From contig NZ_MCZZ01000080.1 of assembly GCF_002875705.1 (NCBI RefSeq), positions 1-64,000 on the forward strand: a stretch of DNA of 64,000 nt, read 5' to 3'. The position numbers and the translations under genes are program-made. Below, one piece after another: positions 8,785-18,313 of the stretch. How positions within the stretch are numbered: the first letter of the stretch is position 1; every line of letters begins with the position of its first letter. The DNA is from Vibrio sp. 10N.261.45.E2 (lineage in GTDB: Bacteria > Pseudomonadota > Gammaproteobacteria > Enterobacterales > Vibrionaceae). The notes under the pieces were generated by a model, which saw only the letters and a list, made by a program, of their open reading frames with translations, was not told the DNA's origin and did no database searches.

Positions 8785-9327
8785 TTAGTACTTGAAGCGA
8801 GCAGTGAACATCAGTTGGTCACCGTAGAAGTCGTTAATACGAGCTTCAGCGCCTAGAGAGAAAAGCTCTGTAGAGTGGAAACGCGCGTAAACAGAACCTG
8901 TCCAATCATCGTTGTCATCGATAGAAACGTAACCACCTTTACCACCCACTTCTAGTTGGGGACCAAGCCATTGACGAACACCAATGTTGATTTCCATACC
9001 GATATCAGTAGAGCTTGAGTTCTCAGGCTGAACGATACGAGCTAGCATTTCACCTGTTAGGTCTGCCCAGTTGTTTAACGGAGCGTGGAAACCTAGACCT
9101 ACAGCTGAGTCGTAATCGCTTTCAAATTCTGAATCGATACGTGCTATAGCGTGAGCGTTCGGGTGAATTGACTTACTGAACGCACCACCAAATGTTACTG
9201 GGCTAGCACCGATACGTGCTTCAAAGTAATCATAGTTAAAGTTGCTCATTACCTGTGGTTGTTCATCAACAGCTAGTGCTTGACCAGAAGCCAATAGCAT
9301 AGCGGTAGTAAGTAGAATTTTGCGCAT
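8785..9327 (-). CDS. Small outer-membrane beta-barrel protein of unknown function
   Basis: A 180-residue protein with a signal peptide (residues 1-19, cleavage after QALA-V). The mature chain shows alternating hydrophobic and polar stretches and ends in MFTARFKY, an aromatic C-terminus typical of barrels folded by the BAM complex. About eight strands would fit the length. No enzyme motif is visible. The gene is convergent with tfoX and its ligand or role is unknown. The position beside tfoX looks conserved with V. cholerae (from memory). Confidence 0.7.
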   Translation of the reverse strand: MRKILLTTAMLLASGQALAVDEQPQVMSNFNYDYFEARIGASPVTFGGAFSKSIHPNAHAIARIDSEFESDYDSAVGLGFHAPLNNWADLTGEMLARIVQPENSSSTDIGMEINIGVRQWLGPQLEVGGKGGYVSIDDNDDWTGSVYARFHSTELFSLGAEARINDFYGDQLMFTARFKY

Positions 9328-9614
9328 AACGACCGTAAACCTATATTAGTGTTAATTCCTTTTGGTTTGAGACAAATCGGCAAACCATAAACATTGGGAC
9401 AGTTTAATCTAACTCACGGAAAAGTAATCCTTTAAAATGTAAATCATTGGTCATTTAGTTAAAAAACAAGCAAATTAAGGATCAGTCTGTAACGGAGATC
9501 TCATGTTTTAGGGCGAATCAGAAAAATAGACAAGCGAATTATCCAAAATTTATATGTATTCGGACAGTTCTTATATCGGATGCCGCTTTTCTCAGTATCT
9601 ATTACCAATTAGTG

Positions 9615-10112
9615 CTATTCACCAAAACTGGTGCGTTTATCCGCCATGGAAGTCAGTATGCGCTCAGTATCCAAGATCGAAGTCCAGTTAAGCAATTGCT
9701 TGTCGTTGGCGATGACATAGTCAGTCAATTGTTGAGTAATCGTGTCTCTCAATTGGTCGCCTTGCCAAGGTTTTGAAATATAGAAATCAAGCGCAGCGTG
9801 ATTAATTGCTGTTACTGTATCTTCCAGCCCAGCTTGTCCGGTGAGCAGCAGCTTGCGGCTTGGTTTAGTCGCGTCGTGTTGGTTGAGTTCGATCAGAAAA
9901 TCGATGCCGGTCTTTTCTGGCATGATGTGATCGCACAAGATTAACGCGAGCTTAATACCATCTTGTCCCATTTCTTTGATTACTTGCTTGGCTTCATCGA
10001 CCGACTCAGCCCCTTCTACAAGAAAGTTCTCTTCAAATATCGCCAAGTCCTGAAGGACACTATTGAGAACTTCAGGTTCATCATCGACACATAAAATTAG
10101 GTACTTATTCAT
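9615..10112 (-). CDS. Single-domain response regulator
   Basis: Receiver domain of the CheY type (165 aa) without an output domain. The acidic pair Asp10-Asp11, the phospho-acceptor Asp61 (LILCDHIMPEKTG), the Thr of LLLTGQAG and the Lys of YISKPWQ are all present, so it should be phosphorylated normally. About 40 residues follow the receiver (QQLTDYVIANDKQLLNW...) and look helical. Its start overlaps the end of the upstream kinase gene by eight bases, so the two are translationally coupled and are most likely partners. Confidence 0.88.
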   Translation of the reverse strand: MNKYLILCVDDEPEVLNSVLQDLAIFEENFLVEGAESVDEAKQVIKEMGQDGIKLALILCDHIMPEKTGIDFLIELNQHDATKPSRKLLLTGQAGLEDTVTAINHAALDFYISKPWQGDQLRDTITQQLTDYVIANDKQLLNWTSILDTERILTSMADKRTSFGE

Positions 10113-12048
10113 GAGGTGCTCCTTCTTGTTTGAATGGAAGCCACACTTGCATGTTTGTATGACTGCCTACCTCTGACTCCACCAAAATAAACCCTTGATG
10201 AGCCGAAACGATTTGTTGAGAAATGGATAACCCAATCCCTAAACCAAAGTTGCCTTCTTTTTTGGTTGTGAAATTTGGGTTGAAAATGGTGTTAATGTCT
10301 TCTTTGGCAATGCCGTGGCCAGTATCGGATACTTGCACCACAAGAAACGTGTCGTCACCTTTTGTGTGTTGAGAGGTGGTGATGGAGATCCTTCCTCGTT
10401 CAGAAAGGGCATCGAGCGCATTGGAGATAAGGTTCGTCCACACCTGTTGCAGCGAGAGCGACTGACACAATAAAGGCGGTAAGTCTGTGTCGTAATGCTT
10501 TTCGAGTTGGTGATGCTTAAGCCTGTTTTCAAAGATCACTAAGGTATCTTCAAGCCCTTCATGGATATCTGTGTAGTGGCGAACTTCTTCATCTTCGCGG
10601 GCATAGCTTTTTAGACTTTTAACCATGTCGGCAATACGCTTGCTGCATACTTGAATTGAGCGGATAGAGTTTCCAACATAGTGATAATGCTCTAAGTCAT
10701 TGAGCAGCTCTTTGCCTGCGACAGGGGACTCTTTCAATGTGTTGAGAACCGTAGAGTCTTGGTTTAGGTTTAGTCTGACAGCTTTTTTGGCTAGCGCTCG
10801 ATCGTCAATGGTTGAGGTGAGATGTTTTACGAGTTGTCTTTCTTGGGCTGTAGATAGTGGCTTGGCTAATTTTGAATGGGCGAGTACGTCTGTCCCTTTA
10901 TTCGATTCTGGAAGTGACGAGTTTTCGAGTATCTGGTCGAGATGTTCAGACAAGGTTTCGATGCTTCTCAATATGGCTGCAATCGGATTATTAAGCTCAT
11001 GTGCGACACCTGCCACAAGCTGCCCCAGCATTGCCATCTTCTCTTTCTCAATCAGTTGTTGGTGCGCAGATTCTAATGACTCTAATGTTTGCTGAAGCTT
11101 GATTTTATTGGTGATGCTGCGTTGCAAGCGTCGATTAAAGTGACGGAGCAATAGGTTGGTAAATAGCGGCAGCAGAGTGTTGTTTGAGTGCATCACCTGA
11201 GCAAAGCTATCTTTATCCAGTTTGATGACGCGTGTTTGCGTTAGGGTTATCGCGGTAGAAAACGAAGGCTCGCCCGTCACAAATGACATCCCGCCGACAA
11301 TGTTCCCTTTGGAGTGGCGCACAACTTCTCGTTGTTGCCCAAGTTCATCTTTCTTATAAAGAGCCGCTTCCCCTTCAATGATCAGCCATAAAAAGCGATT
11401 GTCTTCGCCTTCTACTGTGAGCAGATGTTCGGGAGAGTAATCACGAATGGCCTTGGTTTTATCATCTTTCGAAAACACATCTTGTAAGGCATTGACGACA
11501 CGTTCAGCGAGGGCATTATCAGATAGCTGGTGGTAGTCGTGAATGAAACCCGATTGGAAAGAGTGAATCTTTTGTTCAATGTGCGCCCTGAGTAGGCGCT
11601 GTTGATCCAAAGCATGACTGTAAGACAACAGGTTCTCTGAGTCGTATTGGATAACAAAAGACGTTAACTCTTTTTGCGCTGACTTGAACAGAACCTGATC
11701 TTGAATCGGCTTGGTCAGGCAGTGATTGAGCCTGCCTTCATTGACTGCGGTAAGAATGGACTGAATGTCTGACGAAGCGCTGACTAATATCGTTCTAGCG
11801 GTATTACTATGGGGCAGCTGTTCAAGTTCAATCAGAAATTGCACGCCATTAAATTCGGAATGATGATGAGTGATCACCAAGGCAACAGTTTGGTGGTGAT
11901 CATGGATATCTTCTAATGCGTGATGCGCGTCTTCTATGTTCTCGGCAGTATAAATATCGAATACAGAAGCCAACGGAGCCAGCTCCGAACGTATTCTTTC
12001 AATGCTAACCGGATTATTGTCCAAGCAGATAACAGCGTATTGATTCAC
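10105..12048 (-). CDS. Histidine kinase with pseudo-receiver and cyclic-nucleotide-binding domain
   Basis: Soluble multidomain sensor kinase of 647 aa. Residues 1-125 are receiver-like, but the phospho-Asp position is His61 (VITHHHSEFNG) and the usual acidic pair is Asp10-Asn11, so it probably cannot be phosphorylated; the conserved Lys of CLTKPIQD remains. A cNMP-binding-type domain follows (about 185-310, GEAALYKK ... GNIVGGMSFVTGE). Then come a short coiled coil, the phospho-acceptor H box AGVAHELNNPIAA (about 340-355) and an HATPase domain (NLISNALDAL, DTGHGIAKEDI, GLGIGLSIS). No membrane segment is seen. It is the first gene of a two-gene operon with the response regulator. Confidence 0.88.
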   Translation of the reverse strand: MNQYAVICLDNNPVSIERIRSELAPLASVFDIYTAENIEDAHHALEDIHDHHQTVALVITHHHSEFNGVQFLIELEQLPHSNTARTILVSASSDIQSILTAVNEGRLNHCLTKPIQDQVLFKSAQKELTSFVIQYDSENLLSYSHALDQQRLLRAHIEQKIHSFQSGFIHDYHQLSDNALAERVVNALQDVFSKDDKTKAIRDYSPEHLLTVEGEDNRFLWLIIEGEAALYKKDELGQQREVVRHSKGNIVGGMSFVTGEPSFSTAITLTQTRVIKLDKDSFAQVMHSNNTLLPLFTNLLLRHFNRRLQRSITNKIKLQQTLESLESAHQQLIEKEKMAMLGQLVAGVAHELNNPIAAILRSIETLSEHLDQILENSSLPESNKGTDVLAHSKLAKPLSTAQERQLVKHLTSTIDDRALAKKAVRLNLNQDSTVLNTLKESPVAGKELLNDLEHYHYVGNSIRSIQVCSKRIADMVKSLKSYAREDEEVRHYTDIHEGLEDTLVIFENRLKHHQLEKHYDTDLPPLLCQSLSLQQVWTNLISNALDALSERGRISITTSQHTKGDDTFLVVQVSDTGHGIAKEDINTIFNPNFTTKKEGNFGLGIGLSISQQIVSAHQGFILVESEVGSHTNMQVWLPFKQEGAPHE

Positions 12049-12231
12049 AGCTCAACCTTAATAGTAGCGACGCTTCTAGCCTAGCAAGAACTGCCAAATA
12101 AGGATGAGAGCTAGCCGTTAATTTATTGAGGCAATCGAAGTATCGAGCAATAGACTGATTTAACTCAATGTTTCTTGTTTGCTACTGATGGGTTAGACTA
12201 AAAAAAATCGACTCGTGTAGAAAGAGAACTC

Positions 12232-13494
12232 ATGGAACAGTTAAGAAAAATTGGTGCAATTGGCGGAGCAATCTCATTGGCACTTTGTTGGCCGTTAGCG
12301 GTAGGGCAGATCGGACAAAATGCGATTACTGATGGCGTTGCAAAGCTTAACAATTCGAGCATTCAAGCTGAGATCGTAGAATACGATAGAGGCTATCTGT
12401 CTTCCAATGTCACTACTCGCGTAACTGTGACGGATGAAAACCTGAAAGAGCAACTTGCAATTGATGGATTACCGAGTGAGTTTGTCATTAACAGTGCGGT
12501 TAGCCATGGTTTGGTGAGCCTAAATGCACTGTCGACGTTTGAAAATACCGATATTCTGCCCCTAACTCTGACGACTAGCACTGAGTTAAATGGCAACACT
12601 GACTTCAACTTCGAATTAAGCCAGTTCAATCATCAAGGTTCTGATGAGAATGGAACTTCGGTATCCATCACTAAATCGAACCTTTCTGGTCATGCGACCG
12701 TTTTAGGGCAGGTTGATTACGAGCTTTCAATTCCTTCAGTTCAAATGGATTTCGAAACTGGTGAAGAGGTAACGCTGTCGAACTTGAAAGGTGTGGGTTC
12801 AGGCCAACAAGCGAAAGGCTACTGGTTAGGCACGCAAAACTTTACTATCGATAGCTTCTTGGTTTCAGATTCTGCAATGCAGCCATTCATGACCATTGAA
12901 AACTCAAAGTACGATTTTGAATCGCACTTAGATGAAGCAACTAAGCGTCTGCGCAGCAACCTTAAACTGGATATCGCAAATATCGAGACCAGTGAAGGCC
13001 AGCTGAACAACCTAAATGTTGATTTTGAAATATCGAAGTTGGATAGCGAATCATTCGAGAAAATCTTCGAAATTTACCAATCTAATCCAGTGTTGTCGCA
13101 AGAAGACGTTGCAGAGATCATTCCATTTATCGATATCCTGTTTGCTAAAGGGTTCGATCTTTCAATGAACAATATGTCGCTAGAGCTTGGCAAAGGTCAG
13201 TTCGAATCTAAATGGTTGATGAGCGTACCGGAAGGAACAGACAACATCAGCAGCAACCCTTCAATGATCATGCCTGCATTAACGGGTAACCTTCACTCTA
13301 GCTTCTCAAATGAGCTTGTTGAGGAATACCCATTCATCCGTGAAGGTATCGATGAGTTACTTGTGATGGAAATGATCAAGCAAACAGAAAGTGGTTATGA
13401 AATCAGTGCTGACTTAGAAAATGGAAACCTAGTGTTCGAAAATGGACAAGAAATTCCATTAATTACCCTACTTATGCCTGTTTTTGTTCAATAA
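12232..13494 (+). CDS. DUF945 (YdgA) family envelope protein
   Basis: A 420-residue protein with an N-terminal hydrophobic anchor or signal segment (about 8-27) followed by a long, Ser/Asn-rich, largely beta-strand exported part. The text SIQAEIVEYDRGYLSSNVTTRVTV is typical of the DUF945/YdgA family, whose function is poorly known; members sit in the periplasm attached to the inner membrane. AGAGAA precedes the ATG. It is transcribed toward serC but a terminator separates the two. Confidence 0.78.
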   Translation: MEQLRKIGAIGGAISLALCWPLAVGQIGQNAITDGVAKLNNSSIQAEIVEYDRGYLSSNVTTRVTVTDENLKEQLAIDGLPSEFVINSAVSHGLVSLNALSTFENTDILPLTLTTSTELNGNTDFNFELSQFNHQGSDENGTSVSITKSNLSGHATVLGQVDYELSIPSVQMDFETGEEVTLSNLKGVGSGQQAKGYWLGTQNFTIDSFLVSDSAMQPFMTIENSKYDFESHLDEATKRLRSNLKLDIANIETSEGQLNNLNVDFEISKLDSESFEKIFEIYQSNPVLSQEDVAEIIPFIDILFAKGFDLSMNNMSLELGKGQFESKWLMSVPEGTDNISSNPSMIMPALTGNLHSSFSNELVEEYPFIREGIDELLVMEMIKQTESGYEISADLENGNLVFENGQEIPLITLLMPVFVQ

Positions 13495-13564
13495 ACAGAA
13501 CAGGATTGAATACTGGATAGGGTGATTGAGACGGTTAAGCTTAAACATTTTATACGGTACAAAA

Positions 13565-13594
13565 CAAAAGAGGCCTTAAGACCTCTTTTGTTGT
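13565..13594 (+). terminator. Terminator downstream of the DUF945 gene
   Basis: Nine-base arms CAAAAGAGG and CCTCTTTTG followed by a T-rich stretch. It sits just before the longest possible serC reading frame, which supports the later serC start at 13659. Confidence 0.7.
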
Positions 13595-13658
13595 TTTTAT
13601 GTTGGGTAAAACATGGTATTACTTGCATAGTTATTATTTAGCAGGAGCAATCATCCCC

Positions 13659-14753
13659 ATGGAACTTACATTAGATAACGTATTCAACTTCAGTGCTGGC
13701 CCAGCTGCACTGCCTAAACCAGTGATGAAACAAGCGCAAGCGGACTTTATTGATTGGAATGGTTTAGGGACTTCCGTGATGGAAATCAGCCATCGCAGCA
13801 AGGAATTTATTCAAGTTGCTGACGAGTCCGAGCAGGACCTGCGTGATCTTCTGAACATCCCAGACAACTACAAAGTTCTTTTCTGTCAGGGGGGCGCTCG
13901 TGCTCAATTCGCTGCTGTTCCTCTAAACCTTCTAGGTGACGCGACGAAAGCGACTTACATTGATGCAGGTTACTGGGCAGAAAGCGCAGTGACTGAAGCG
14001 AGTAAATATTGCGAAATCGATGTATTCAACGCGAAGACGTCAATTGATGGCAAAGCAGCGGTTGTTCCAGCTAAAGATTGGAAAATCGATCCAGAAGCGG
14101 CGTATGTACATTTCTGTCCAAACGAAACCATCGATGGTATTGAAATCAGTGAGCTTCCTCAAACGGACAAGCCAATCGTTGCGGATATGTCATCTAACAT
14201 TCTGTCTCGTAAGATCGATGTGTCTCAGTACGGTGTTATCTACGCGGGCGCGCAAAAGAACATCGGTCCGGCAGGTATCTGCATTGCTATCGTACGTGAT
14301 GATCTACTAGAACTCGCAAACGACGTGTTGCCGAGCATTCTTAATTACAAAGTACTGGCTGAAAAAGACTCAATGTTCAACACGCCACCAACGTACGCTT
14401 GGTACCTATCGGGCCTTGTGTTCAAGTGGCTGAAAGCTCAAGGTGGTGTTGAAGCGATGGAATTGGTGAATAAAGAGAAAGCAGCGTTACTTTACGATGC
14501 AATTGATAGCTCAGCTTTCTACAAGAACGATGTTCACACTGCAAACCGTTCTAGAATGAACGTGCCGTTCCAACTGGCTATACCTGAACTCGATGGTAAG
14601 TTCTTAGAGTTGGCTGATGCCGCAGGTCTGAAATCACTGAAAGGTCATAGAGCTGTGGGTGGAATGAGAGCTTCACTTTACAACGCAATGTCTCTAGAAG
14701 GCGTTCAAGCTCTTGTAACCTTCATGAAAGATTTCGAAGAGAAATACGCTTAA
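13659..14753 (+). CDS. serC: Phosphoserine aminotransferase
   Basis: PLP-dependent transaminase of the serine pathway, also used for pyridoxine synthesis: 3-phosphohydroxypyruvate plus glutamate gives phosphoserine. The family N-terminus [26 protein letters not shown] and the PLP lysine Lys200 in [10 protein letters not shown] are visible. The reading frame is open from 13599, but the Met at 13659 has an AGGAG sequence at 13643 and gives 364 aa, close to E. coli SerC (362). It is monocistronic here, not joined to aroA. A terminator follows at 14824. Confidence 0.95.
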   Translation: MELTLDNVFNFSAGPAALPKPVMKQAQADFIDWNGLGTSVMEISHRSKEFIQVADESEQDLRDLLNIPDNYKVLFCQGGARAQFAAVPLNLLGDATKATYIDAGYWAESAVTEASKYCEIDVFNAKTSIDGKAAVVPAKDWKIDPEAAYVHFCPNETIDGIEISELPQTDKPIVADMSSNILSRKIDVSQYGVIYAGAQKNIGPAGICIAIVRDDLLELANDVLPSILNYKVLAEKDSMFNTPPTYAWYLSGLVFKWLKAQGGVEAMELVNKEKAALLYDAIDSSAFYKNDVHTANRSRMNVPFQLAIPELDGKFLELADAAGLKSLKGHRAVGGMRASLYNAMSLEGVQALVTFMKDFEEKYA

Positions 14754-15106
14754 TGAATGACGGGGCTTTGACCGATAAATAGCTTATTTGAATTTTTATT
14801 GTGTCGAATGCACAGAACGAGATAAATGCCGCTTTTGCGGCATTTTTTTTGTCGTTAATAATAAAGGGTATGATATGTTGATTTGTTGTAAGAACAGTCG
14901 TTCAGAGATATGACGGATGTATCGGAATGAGCAAACTGTTCTCTTTAAGCGAGAGTATCAACTGTCTTTTAGCCGCTTTTTACTATATAAGGTGTCGCCC
15001 AAAGCTGAGCCTCTAAGTTATGTCTAGCGAGCGATATGCCGTAAACGATCCGGTTATTGATGGGGGATAAAGGCAAACGTCTAATTTTTACCACAAGGAA
15101 CAAAGC
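14754..15106. other. Intergenic region between serC and the solute-binding protein gene
   Basis: A 353-base spacer. It holds the serC terminator at 14824-14852 and the promoter region of the solute-binding/GGDEF pair. AAGGA (15095-15099) is the ribosome-binding site of that pair. Nothing else was recognised. Confidence 0.4.
14824..14852 (+). terminator. serC terminator
   Basis: Stem AAATGCCGC/GCGGCATTT with a TTTT loop, followed by a run of T. Strong rho-independent terminator. Confidence 0.9.
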
Positions 15107-16255
15107 GTGAGGTTATTGAGTCTATTTGCGATGTTATTTCCAGCTGTTGCTTGTTCGTCCACGCTTGAGATATGGGCTGGTATTAATTATGAAACGGCCG
15201 ATTATGTAAAAGAACATATCGAAACGATGACTGACCATCGCGTGGAAATTCGTTCATTTGACGTCAACAGTATTCGTTCTGAACTCCTTGTCGCTGATCC
15301 TAGAGACAATACCTTTCCCGATGCCATTTGGGTTCCTTCTGACTTCTTGGGTCTTACTGAATACATCGAATTAGCGACGCTTCCAGATGCCTGGGTCGAC
15401 ACCCAACGATATGAGAAAAAAGCACTCGATGCGGTGGTCATCAATGGTGAGCTTAAGGCGTTACCTGTTGGTATTGGAAACCAGGTCGTTTTGTATTCGA
15501 GAAAGCCTCAAACGAAAGCCGTAACATGGGAGAGCTTGATTGAACGCTCTGCTCAATCTAATCAAATAAGTGTGCTTTTCCCCAATCCAAATATGTATTT
15601 CTATTTAGCGTTCTATCAGCTTTTTTCTGAAGACCTATTATCGTCGCAGAATATTAACGGTGAAGGGTTAGTTGCCATTTTTGATTTCATCGACATGTTG
15701 CAGCAGAAAAAAGTCATCGAACCATCGTGCAGTGACACTTGTGCGAGGCAAGGATTTATCAATGGGGAAGTCGATTTTTTGATTGATGGCGACTGGGCTT
15801 TTAGCGAGCTTGATGCCGCTTTTGGTCAAGACTTATACATTAATCCGTTGCCTACTTACCGTGGGGAAAGTATGTCTTCATTTAGTGGTGCTAAGATTTT
15901 TGCTGTTACAGAAAAAGGCATGCAAAACCCAGCTAAAAAATTAGCGTTGAAAGAGGTGATTCAATATCTGCAATCAAACAGCTTCACCTATTTAGCCCAT
16001 TCTAATGCCATGGTTTCGCCGTTTTATGAGGTTAACCAACGCCGTGTTGAAGAAGGTAACCAAACCTTTTCAAATATGTACGATGAGTTTCAAGCATCGC
16101 AAATGATGTCGAGTGATTACATGATGGCGATCGTTTGGGAGGCGTCAGCGAGGGCGTATCAGCGTTACAAGTCAGGGATGCCAAAGAGTGAACTGCATCA
16201 GTTTTACAATGATTTTGTTCAATACTACTCGGCGAATATGAGGGTAAGTGATTGA
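15107..16255 (+). CDS. Periplasmic solute-binding protein coupled to a GGDEF protein
   Basis: Extracellular solute-binding protein of the sugar (MalE-like) type, 382 aa. The start is GTG at 15107 with AAGGA seven bases before it. The first 17 residues form a short signal peptide; Cys16 in PAVAC could be a lipidation site, though the -3 residue is Ala rather than Leu. Family-like text includes PDAIWVPSDFLGL and EVDFLIDGDWAFSEL. No ABC permease or ATPase lies nearby. Instead its stop codon overlaps the start of a membrane GGDEF gene, so it is likely a ligand-binding subunit of that sensor rather than a transporter part. The ligand is unknown. Confidence 0.82.
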   Translation: MRLLSLFAMLFPAVACSSTLEIWAGINYETADYVKEHIETMTDHRVEIRSFDVNSIRSELLVADPRDNTFPDAIWVPSDFLGLTEYIELATLPDAWVDTQRYEKKALDAVVINGELKALPVGIGNQVVLYSRKPQTKAVTWESLIERSAQSNQISVLFPNPNMYFYLAFYQLFSEDLLSSQNINGEGLVAIFDFIDMLQQKKVIEPSCSDTCARQGFINGEVDFLIDGDWAFSELDAAFGQDLYINPLPTYRGESMSSFSGAKIFAVTEKGMQNPAKKLALKEVIQYLQSNSFTYLAHSNAMVSPFYEVNQRRVEEGNQTFSNMYDEFQASQMMSSDYMMAIVWEASARAYQRYKSGMPKSELHQFYNDFVQYYSANMRVSD

Positions 16256-18165
16256 AGTTATCCTTAAAGTACACTATGGGCTTGGTGTTGTTGGCATGTT
16301 CAATGCTCCCTGTTTACCTCGCGGGGCAGTTGATCCTCAATAAACAAAATCAAAGCTCTTTAGAGCAAAAAGAGACCAAGCTAGACAATTCTACGACGGG
16401 TATTCGTCAAACTGTACAAGAGCAAATCAAATTAACAGCGAACCTAACCCAATGGTATTCGCAAGATCGCTCATTGATTAAAGCGGGTGGTAACATCTTT
16501 TTCTCGAGTGTCGTTTGGGACAAGATGGATAACTTCAATGCGCTGGCGGAGAGTGTGTCCGCGACTTATATTCTGGATAAAAACTGGAAGCCCATTTATG
16601 ACAGCAAAGGCAGTTTGTACCACTTTGAGCAAAGCCAGTTACTAGAAAAGTTGAAGCGTACCCAATCGGTTTATGGGCAAGGAAAATTGTTCCATACCGA
16701 GTTTACCGAGACTGAGTTAGCAGATGATGCGACTACGGGGATCGCATTTGTCGCGCCGGTCTTACCTTATCGTTTGATTGAAGGCTCCACATATACGCCA
16801 CAGGGCTATCTTGTCGTTCTAATGGGGTATGACAGGCTTAACACTAAAGTAACGCCTTTCCTGTACCAAAATGAGTCGGTTGAGTTCAACTATGTTGATT
16901 CGAATGAAAAGCAATCTTCTGAACAAAGTGCCAATCTTATTTCTATCGACAGCAAACTTTTTACCGACAAGTTAGTGCTGAACGTCAAACATCATATTTC
17001 TGACAACGCACGCCTACTAGAGATGCAACAAGCACAGGTTGTCTTTGTCAGAATCTTGATGGCGACGCTTGCCATCGCAATTGTGTTTGCTCTATTCCTA
17101 AGCCGTTGGTTCTCAGGACAGCTGAATCTACTTACTGAATCTGTTCAGTCGTATTCGCATAACCAATCACCTGTTCATAGTGTGGATGAACATCGCTTTA
17201 CAGAGTTCTCTACACTGAGTCGTTTATTGGAAGCGATGTGGGGTCGCATACAGCACCAAGTCCGCGAGCTGACCGAGAGCAACGATAAACTTGAAAGATT
17301 TAATATTCAGCTCGAGGACTTAGTTGAAGAGAAAACCAGCAAGCTGACGTATTCGTTGGCGCGTGAAGAGTCTCAAAAACATCGAATTTTGAAGATAGTG
17401 CAGTTTGCATCATCGAGACAGACGGCTGAATATCGGTTGATCCCTCAAATGGTCGAGCAAGAGTTAAAGACCTTGCTTGCTCAACATGCGATTCAGTTTC
17501 ATTTTAACCAGACTAGTGAAGCTGACTTGATACTCTGTGATTCACAGGGATTGGCAATTGGCTATTTTTGTTCAAGTTCATTTGATTTGCTCAGTGAAGA
17601 AGATCTTTTGATTTTTGACTTGTACCAAAAACAGTTAGCAGGTTGGATAGAACTCGAAAATATCACGCGGATCAACATGCCCACTGGCTGTTTGAATCGA
17701 AAAGCTTTCAATGAAGATCTTGAATTTAGCAAACGAAAGATGAACCACAATCTACATCAGCTTTCTTTACTCATTATTGATATCAACGGTTTAAAAACGA
17801 CGAATGATGTTCACGGACATGAAGTTGGGGATGAGCTGATACAACGCTGTGTAGACGTGATCCGCCACGAATTGACACCTGCTAGTAATCTATATCGTTT
17901 GGGTGGTGATGAATTTGCGGTGCTTACCTTAACGTCGGGTGAGTCGAATTCCCTCAACGTCGTAGAGATGGCTGAGCAGCTGTACATTGCCCAAGAGCAG
18001 CAGAACATCGAGACTAAAATGGGTATCTCTGTTCCGGTCAGGTTCTCTATAGGTGTCGCTTCTAGTGAATCAACAGACGTTGAGCAATTGTTCACGGTCG
18101 CTGATGAAAATATGTACCAGAAAAAACGTAGTTACTACCAAACTTTGTCTATGGTAGGGAAGTAA
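16252..18165 (+). CDS. Membrane diguanylate cyclase with periplasmic sensor region
   Basis: Predicted c-di-GMP synthase of 637 aa. A transmembrane helix (about 7-25), a periplasmic region (about 26-260), a second helix (about 262-282), a HAMP-like linker and a coiled coil lead to a GGDEF domain with Gly551-Gly-Asp-Glu-Phe555 (LYRLGGDEFAV). The inhibitory RxxD site upstream of the motif is replaced by TPAS, so product inhibition is probably weak. The start is TTG at 16252 overlapping the TGA of the solute-binding gene (TTGA), which indicates translational coupling; the next Met is eight codons later. The arrangement resembles NspS-MbaA, in which a periplasmic binding protein controls a c-di-GMP enzyme. 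Confidence 0.85.
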   Translation: MKLSLKYTMGLVLLACSMLPVYLAGQLILNKQNQSSLEQKETKLDNSTTGIRQTVQEQIKLTANLTQWYSQDRSLIKAGGNIFFSSVVWDKMDNFNALAESVSATYILDKNWKPIYDSKGSLYHFEQSQLLEKLKRTQSVYGQGKLFHTEFTETELADDATTGIAFVAPVLPYRLIEGSTYTPQGYLVVLMGYDRLNTKVTPFLYQNESVEFNYVDSNEKQSSEQSANLISIDSKLFTDKLVLNVKHHISDNARLLEMQQAQVVFVRILMATLAIAIVFALFLSRWFSGQLNLLTESVQSYSHNQSPVHSVDEHRFTEFSTLSRLLEAMWGRIQHQVRELTESNDKLERFNIQLEDLVEEKTSKLTYSLAREESQKHRILKIVQFASSRQTAEYRLIPQMVEQELKTLLAQHAIQFHFNQTSEADLILCDSQGLAIGYFCSSSFDLLSEEDLLIFDLYQKQLAGWIELENITRINMPTGCLNRKAFNEDLEFSKRKMNHNLHQLSLLIIDINGLKTTNDVHGHEVGDELIQRCVDVIRHELTPASNLYRLGGDEFAVLTLTSGESNSLNVVEMAEQLYIAQEQQNIETKMGISVPVRFSIGVASSESTDVEQLFTVADENMYQKKRSYYQTLSMVGK

Positions 18166-18313
18166 CATTGTTAGTTATCCTTATATCCCACACTGGCTTG
18201 CTAGGTTACCATGCTCGTAGTAGTGAATTAAGCCAAGGGTGATATCGCCTTATTTCACGAAATTCAGCAAATGTGTTATTCAGTAATAAAGTTTCCAGCA
18301 ATAAGGAAGGGAT

